This document shows positions 5,493 through 6,796 of a DNA stretch of 6,796 nucleotides, one piece after another. The translations under genes and the position numbers were made by a program. Positions within the stretch are counted from its first letter, which is position 1. Each line of letters opens with the position of its first letter. The stretch covers positions 1 through 6,796 of the forward strand of contig CAKPRA010000064.1 of the NCBI GenBank assembly GCA_934180065.1, read 5' to 3'. Below the pieces are notes generated by a model. The model was not told the origin of the DNA. It made no database searches and worked only from the letters and a program-made list of their open reading frames with translations. The DNA is from an uncultured Clostridia bacterium (lineage in GTDB: Bacteria; Bacillota; Clostridia; TANB77; CAG-508).

Positions 5493-6082
5493 CCTCTAAC
5501 AGATTTATTTTTTCTTTTCTTGCTCTTTTTCTCAACAGAATATCCAAATCTTCCTATTTTTTTGCCTAAACTATAATAATTTCCATTAGAATATGCTATC
5601 AAATTACACTTTGATATATCAAATGCACCTTTTTCATCTATATATTGTTTATCAGCATCAATTGACAATACTTCGGCAATAATCATATGATGACTTCCTA
5701 GCTCCTTAATTTCCTTAACTTTACATTCAACAGAAACTGGGCTTTCCTTTATTAATGGGCACTTGACAAATTTACCTTTTTCCTTTGTTAGCTTCATTTC
5801 TTTAAATTTGTCATATTTAGAGCCTGATCTTACACCACACCAATCTGTTGCAAATGCTAATTTTTCATTTGTTAAATTAATAACAAATTCCCCATTTTCT
5901 TTTATTAAATTGTATGAAAAACGCTCTGGTCTTACAGATATATAACACATTGCTGGATTAGTATTAATTATTCCTGTCCAGGCAACTGTCATAATATTTG
6001 CATTTTCAAAAGTACCAGATGTTACCATTACTGCTGGAATTGGATAAATAAATGTCCCAGCTTTCCATATTTCTCTAGCCAT
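5489..6082 (-). CDS. Flavin reductase-like FMN-binding protein
   Basis: The 197-residue product looks like a member of the flavin reductase-like, FMN-binding split-barrel family (flavoredoxin group). These cytoplasmic proteins bind FMN and pass electrons; the partner here is unknown. Supporting blocks are the N-terminal PIPAVMVTSG (14-23), the central NIMTVAWTGIINTNPAMCYISVRP (in 29-52, the flavin-phosphate contact region), FSYNLIKENGEFVINL, and a C-terminal half with HHMIIAEVLSI and SNGNYYSLGKKIGRFGYS. The last 15 or so residues are mostly Lys, Arg and Ser (EKKSKKRKNKSVRG), a basic tail beyond the fold. AAGGAGG precedes the ATG. It follows a broken gene by 39 nt, and its stop overlaps the rpmG promoter. 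Specific substrate and physiological role cannot be told. Confidence 0.88.
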   Translation of the reverse strand: MAREIWKAGTFIYPIPAVMVTSGTFENANIMTVAWTGIINTNPAMCYISVRPERFSYNLIKENGEFVINLTNEKLAFATDWCGVRSGSKYDKFKEMKLTKEKGKFVKCPLIKESPVSVECKVKEIKELGSHHMIIAEVLSIDADKQYIDEKGAFDISKCNLIAYSNGNYYSLGKKIGRFGYSVEKKSKKRKNKSVRG

Positions 6083-6121
6083 AAAATCCTCCTTTTATTC
6101 TATATTTTTATAATATTGATA

Positions 6122-6527
6122 TTAGCAATTATTTATATATTTGTTAAATTCCTGAAATGTTAATCCTGGTGGAACGTCAAAAAACTGTTTAGTTGGACTT
6201 TCTTTTCCACCTCGTAATTGTATGTAATAATCTACAATACTTTTAATAGCTTCATCCTCGCTATTATACTCATAAATTCCTGTTCTGTTAAAATTTGGAT
6301 GCTCTAAATGATACACCTTATCCTTATAAAAATATAATATGAAACAATGCATATGCTCCTCTTCTTCCAAATTATTATAGTCATCCGGTTCAAATATTCT
6401 ACAACAAAACATTTTATTTTTAATACCTATCATGTTTTTTCTTCTGGTAATCAATCCAACCATAATTGATATGCTCTTCCATATATTGCAAAATATCATT
6501 TGGAGTACTTATTTCTTCTATATTCAT
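6122..6527 (-). pseudogene. Broken transglutaminase-like protein gene
   Basis: Two pieces of one protein lie in different frames. The start at 6527 has a good ribosome binding site (AGGTGG) and a promoter, and codes for MNIEEISTPNDILQYMEEHI then NYGWIDYQKKKH before stopping at 6420 after 35 codons. The second piece, in the +1-shifted frame and meaningful from about 6430 to 6122, reads IKNKMFCCRIFEPDD, later EEHMHCFILYF, VYHLEHPNFNRTGIYEYNS, and ends FNKYINNC. From memory of clostridial homologues, the N-terminal YGWID piece and the C-terminal HMHCF/GIYEY piece belong to one transglutaminase-like family. The middle, with the catalytic Cys, appears to be missing, so this looks like an internal deletion plus frameshift. 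The 125-residue frame starting at 6499 is out-of-frame over its first 23 residues. Homology is unverified here. Confidence 0.7.
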
Positions 6528-6558
6528 CTAACCACCTACCCGAATAATAATACTATAC

Positions 6559-6587
6559 ATTTTACCATATAATTATTACTCATGCAA
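6559..6587 (-). promoter_or_regulatory. Candidate promoter of the broken gene
   Basis: The minus strand reads TTGCAT (6582-6587), a 17-nt spacer, then TAAAAT (6559-6564), about 30 nt upstream of the ATG at 6527. The -35 fits moderately and the -10 well. Since no terminator or clear promoter is seen before the flavin reductase gene, this may also serve that gene. Confidence 0.6.
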
Positions 6588-6609
6588 CAAATAAACTCAT
6601 TATTATCTA

Positions 6610-6660
6610 AGAGCAAAAGCGGACATTAATAACATTTGCTCTATTTATATAAAAGAGCAA
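6610..6660 (-). repeat. Three-copy AGAGCAA/TTGCTCT inverted repeat
   Basis: On the plus strand AGAGCAAA (6610-6617), TTTGCTCT (6635-6642) and AGAGCAA (6654-6660) occur within 51 bases. The middle copy can pair with either neighbour, giving two mutually exclusive stems of 8 bp and 7 bp. They lie immediately past the 5S terminator hairpin and before the next promoter. They may be secondary terminator stems or an rRNA 3'-processing structure; the function is unknown. Confidence 0.55.
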
Positions 6661-6708
6661 TAAAGCATAGATTAAAAATAATTTTTTATCTCTAATCTAT
6701 GCTTTATT
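6659..6708 (-). terminator. rRNA operon terminator-like hairpin
   Basis: A perfect 16-bp stem (6659-6674 against 6693-6708) with an 18-nt AT-rich loop begins 14 nt after the 5S rRNA. On the minus strand the sequence after the stem is GCTCTTTTATATAAAT, T-rich but not a clean U run. Position and stem length make it the probable end of the rRNA operon. The adjacent TTGCTCT stem may assist. Confidence 0.7.
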
Positions 6709-6722
6709 ATAAAATAAAAAAA

Positions 6723-6796
6723 TCTGGCAACAACCTATCTTCTCAGCAGGGTAACCCGCAAATATTGTCGGCACATTGGAGCTTGACTTCTGTGTT
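6723..6796 (-). rRNA. rrf: 5S ribosomal RNA, 3' part (cut by window edge)
   Basis: Reverse-complemented, the last 74 bases read ACACAGAAGTCAAGCTCC (loop B and helix III region), TGCCGACAATATTTGCGGG, then GAGAAGATAGGTTGTTGCCAGA, the typical 3' half of bacterial 5S rRNA. The 5' part lies outside the window, so the 3' end (placed at 6723) cannot be checked against helix I pairing. Its direction places the end of an rRNA operon directly upstream of this region. Confidence 0.92.

Noticed and set aside
5763..5945. Plus-strand 60-codon open frame
   Set aside because: It is antisense to the flavin reductase gene with no supporting signals.

Overview
The window reads as chromosomal DNA of a strongly AT-rich low-GC Gram-positive bacterium (Bacillota, most likely a Clostridia lineage). 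This rests on the base composition, the strong GGAGG-type ribosome binding sites before nearly every gene, the rpmG-secE-nusG-rplK-rplA-rplJ-rplL gene order, and a zinc-ribbon L33. A genus cannot be named from the sequence alone. Every supported gene is on the minus strand, so transcription runs from high to low coordinates.

From right to left, the window opens with the 3' part of a 5S rRNA (6723-6796), the end of an rRNA operon. A long terminator-like hairpin (6659-6708) and a three-copy inverted-repeat cluster (6610-6660) follow. Next is a promoter and a broken gene (6122-6527): a well-started N-terminal fragment runs out of frame into the C-terminal part of what looks like a transglutaminase-like protein. 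A flavin reductase-like protein gene (5489-6082) comes next, and a near-consensus housekeeping promoter overlaps its stop codon.

That promoter drives the ribosomal and translocation cluster: rpmG (5225-5389), secE (4819-5205, with an unusual Asn-rich tail), nusG (4252-4785), rplK (3753-4184) and rplA (3009-3695). Two autoregulatory RNA elements can be read directly. One is a candidate L1 operator abutting the rplA ribosome binding site. The other is an L10 leader with a terminator and a competing long-range pairing before rplJ (2363-2863) and rplL (1865-2227). The rplJL unit ends at a strong hairpin (1785-1824).

Instead of rpoB-rpoC, the usual followers of rplL, the next genes are plsX (501-1544) and acpP (171-419), each with its own candidate promoter and closed by a terminator (88-112). 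PlsX uses acyl-ACP as substrate, so these two form a phospholipid-synthesis pair. The first 87 bases hold no recognisable gene.

No wholly novel system is visible. The points most worth checking are the broken transglutaminase-like gene, the L10 leader switch, the SecE tail and the rplL-plsX junction.
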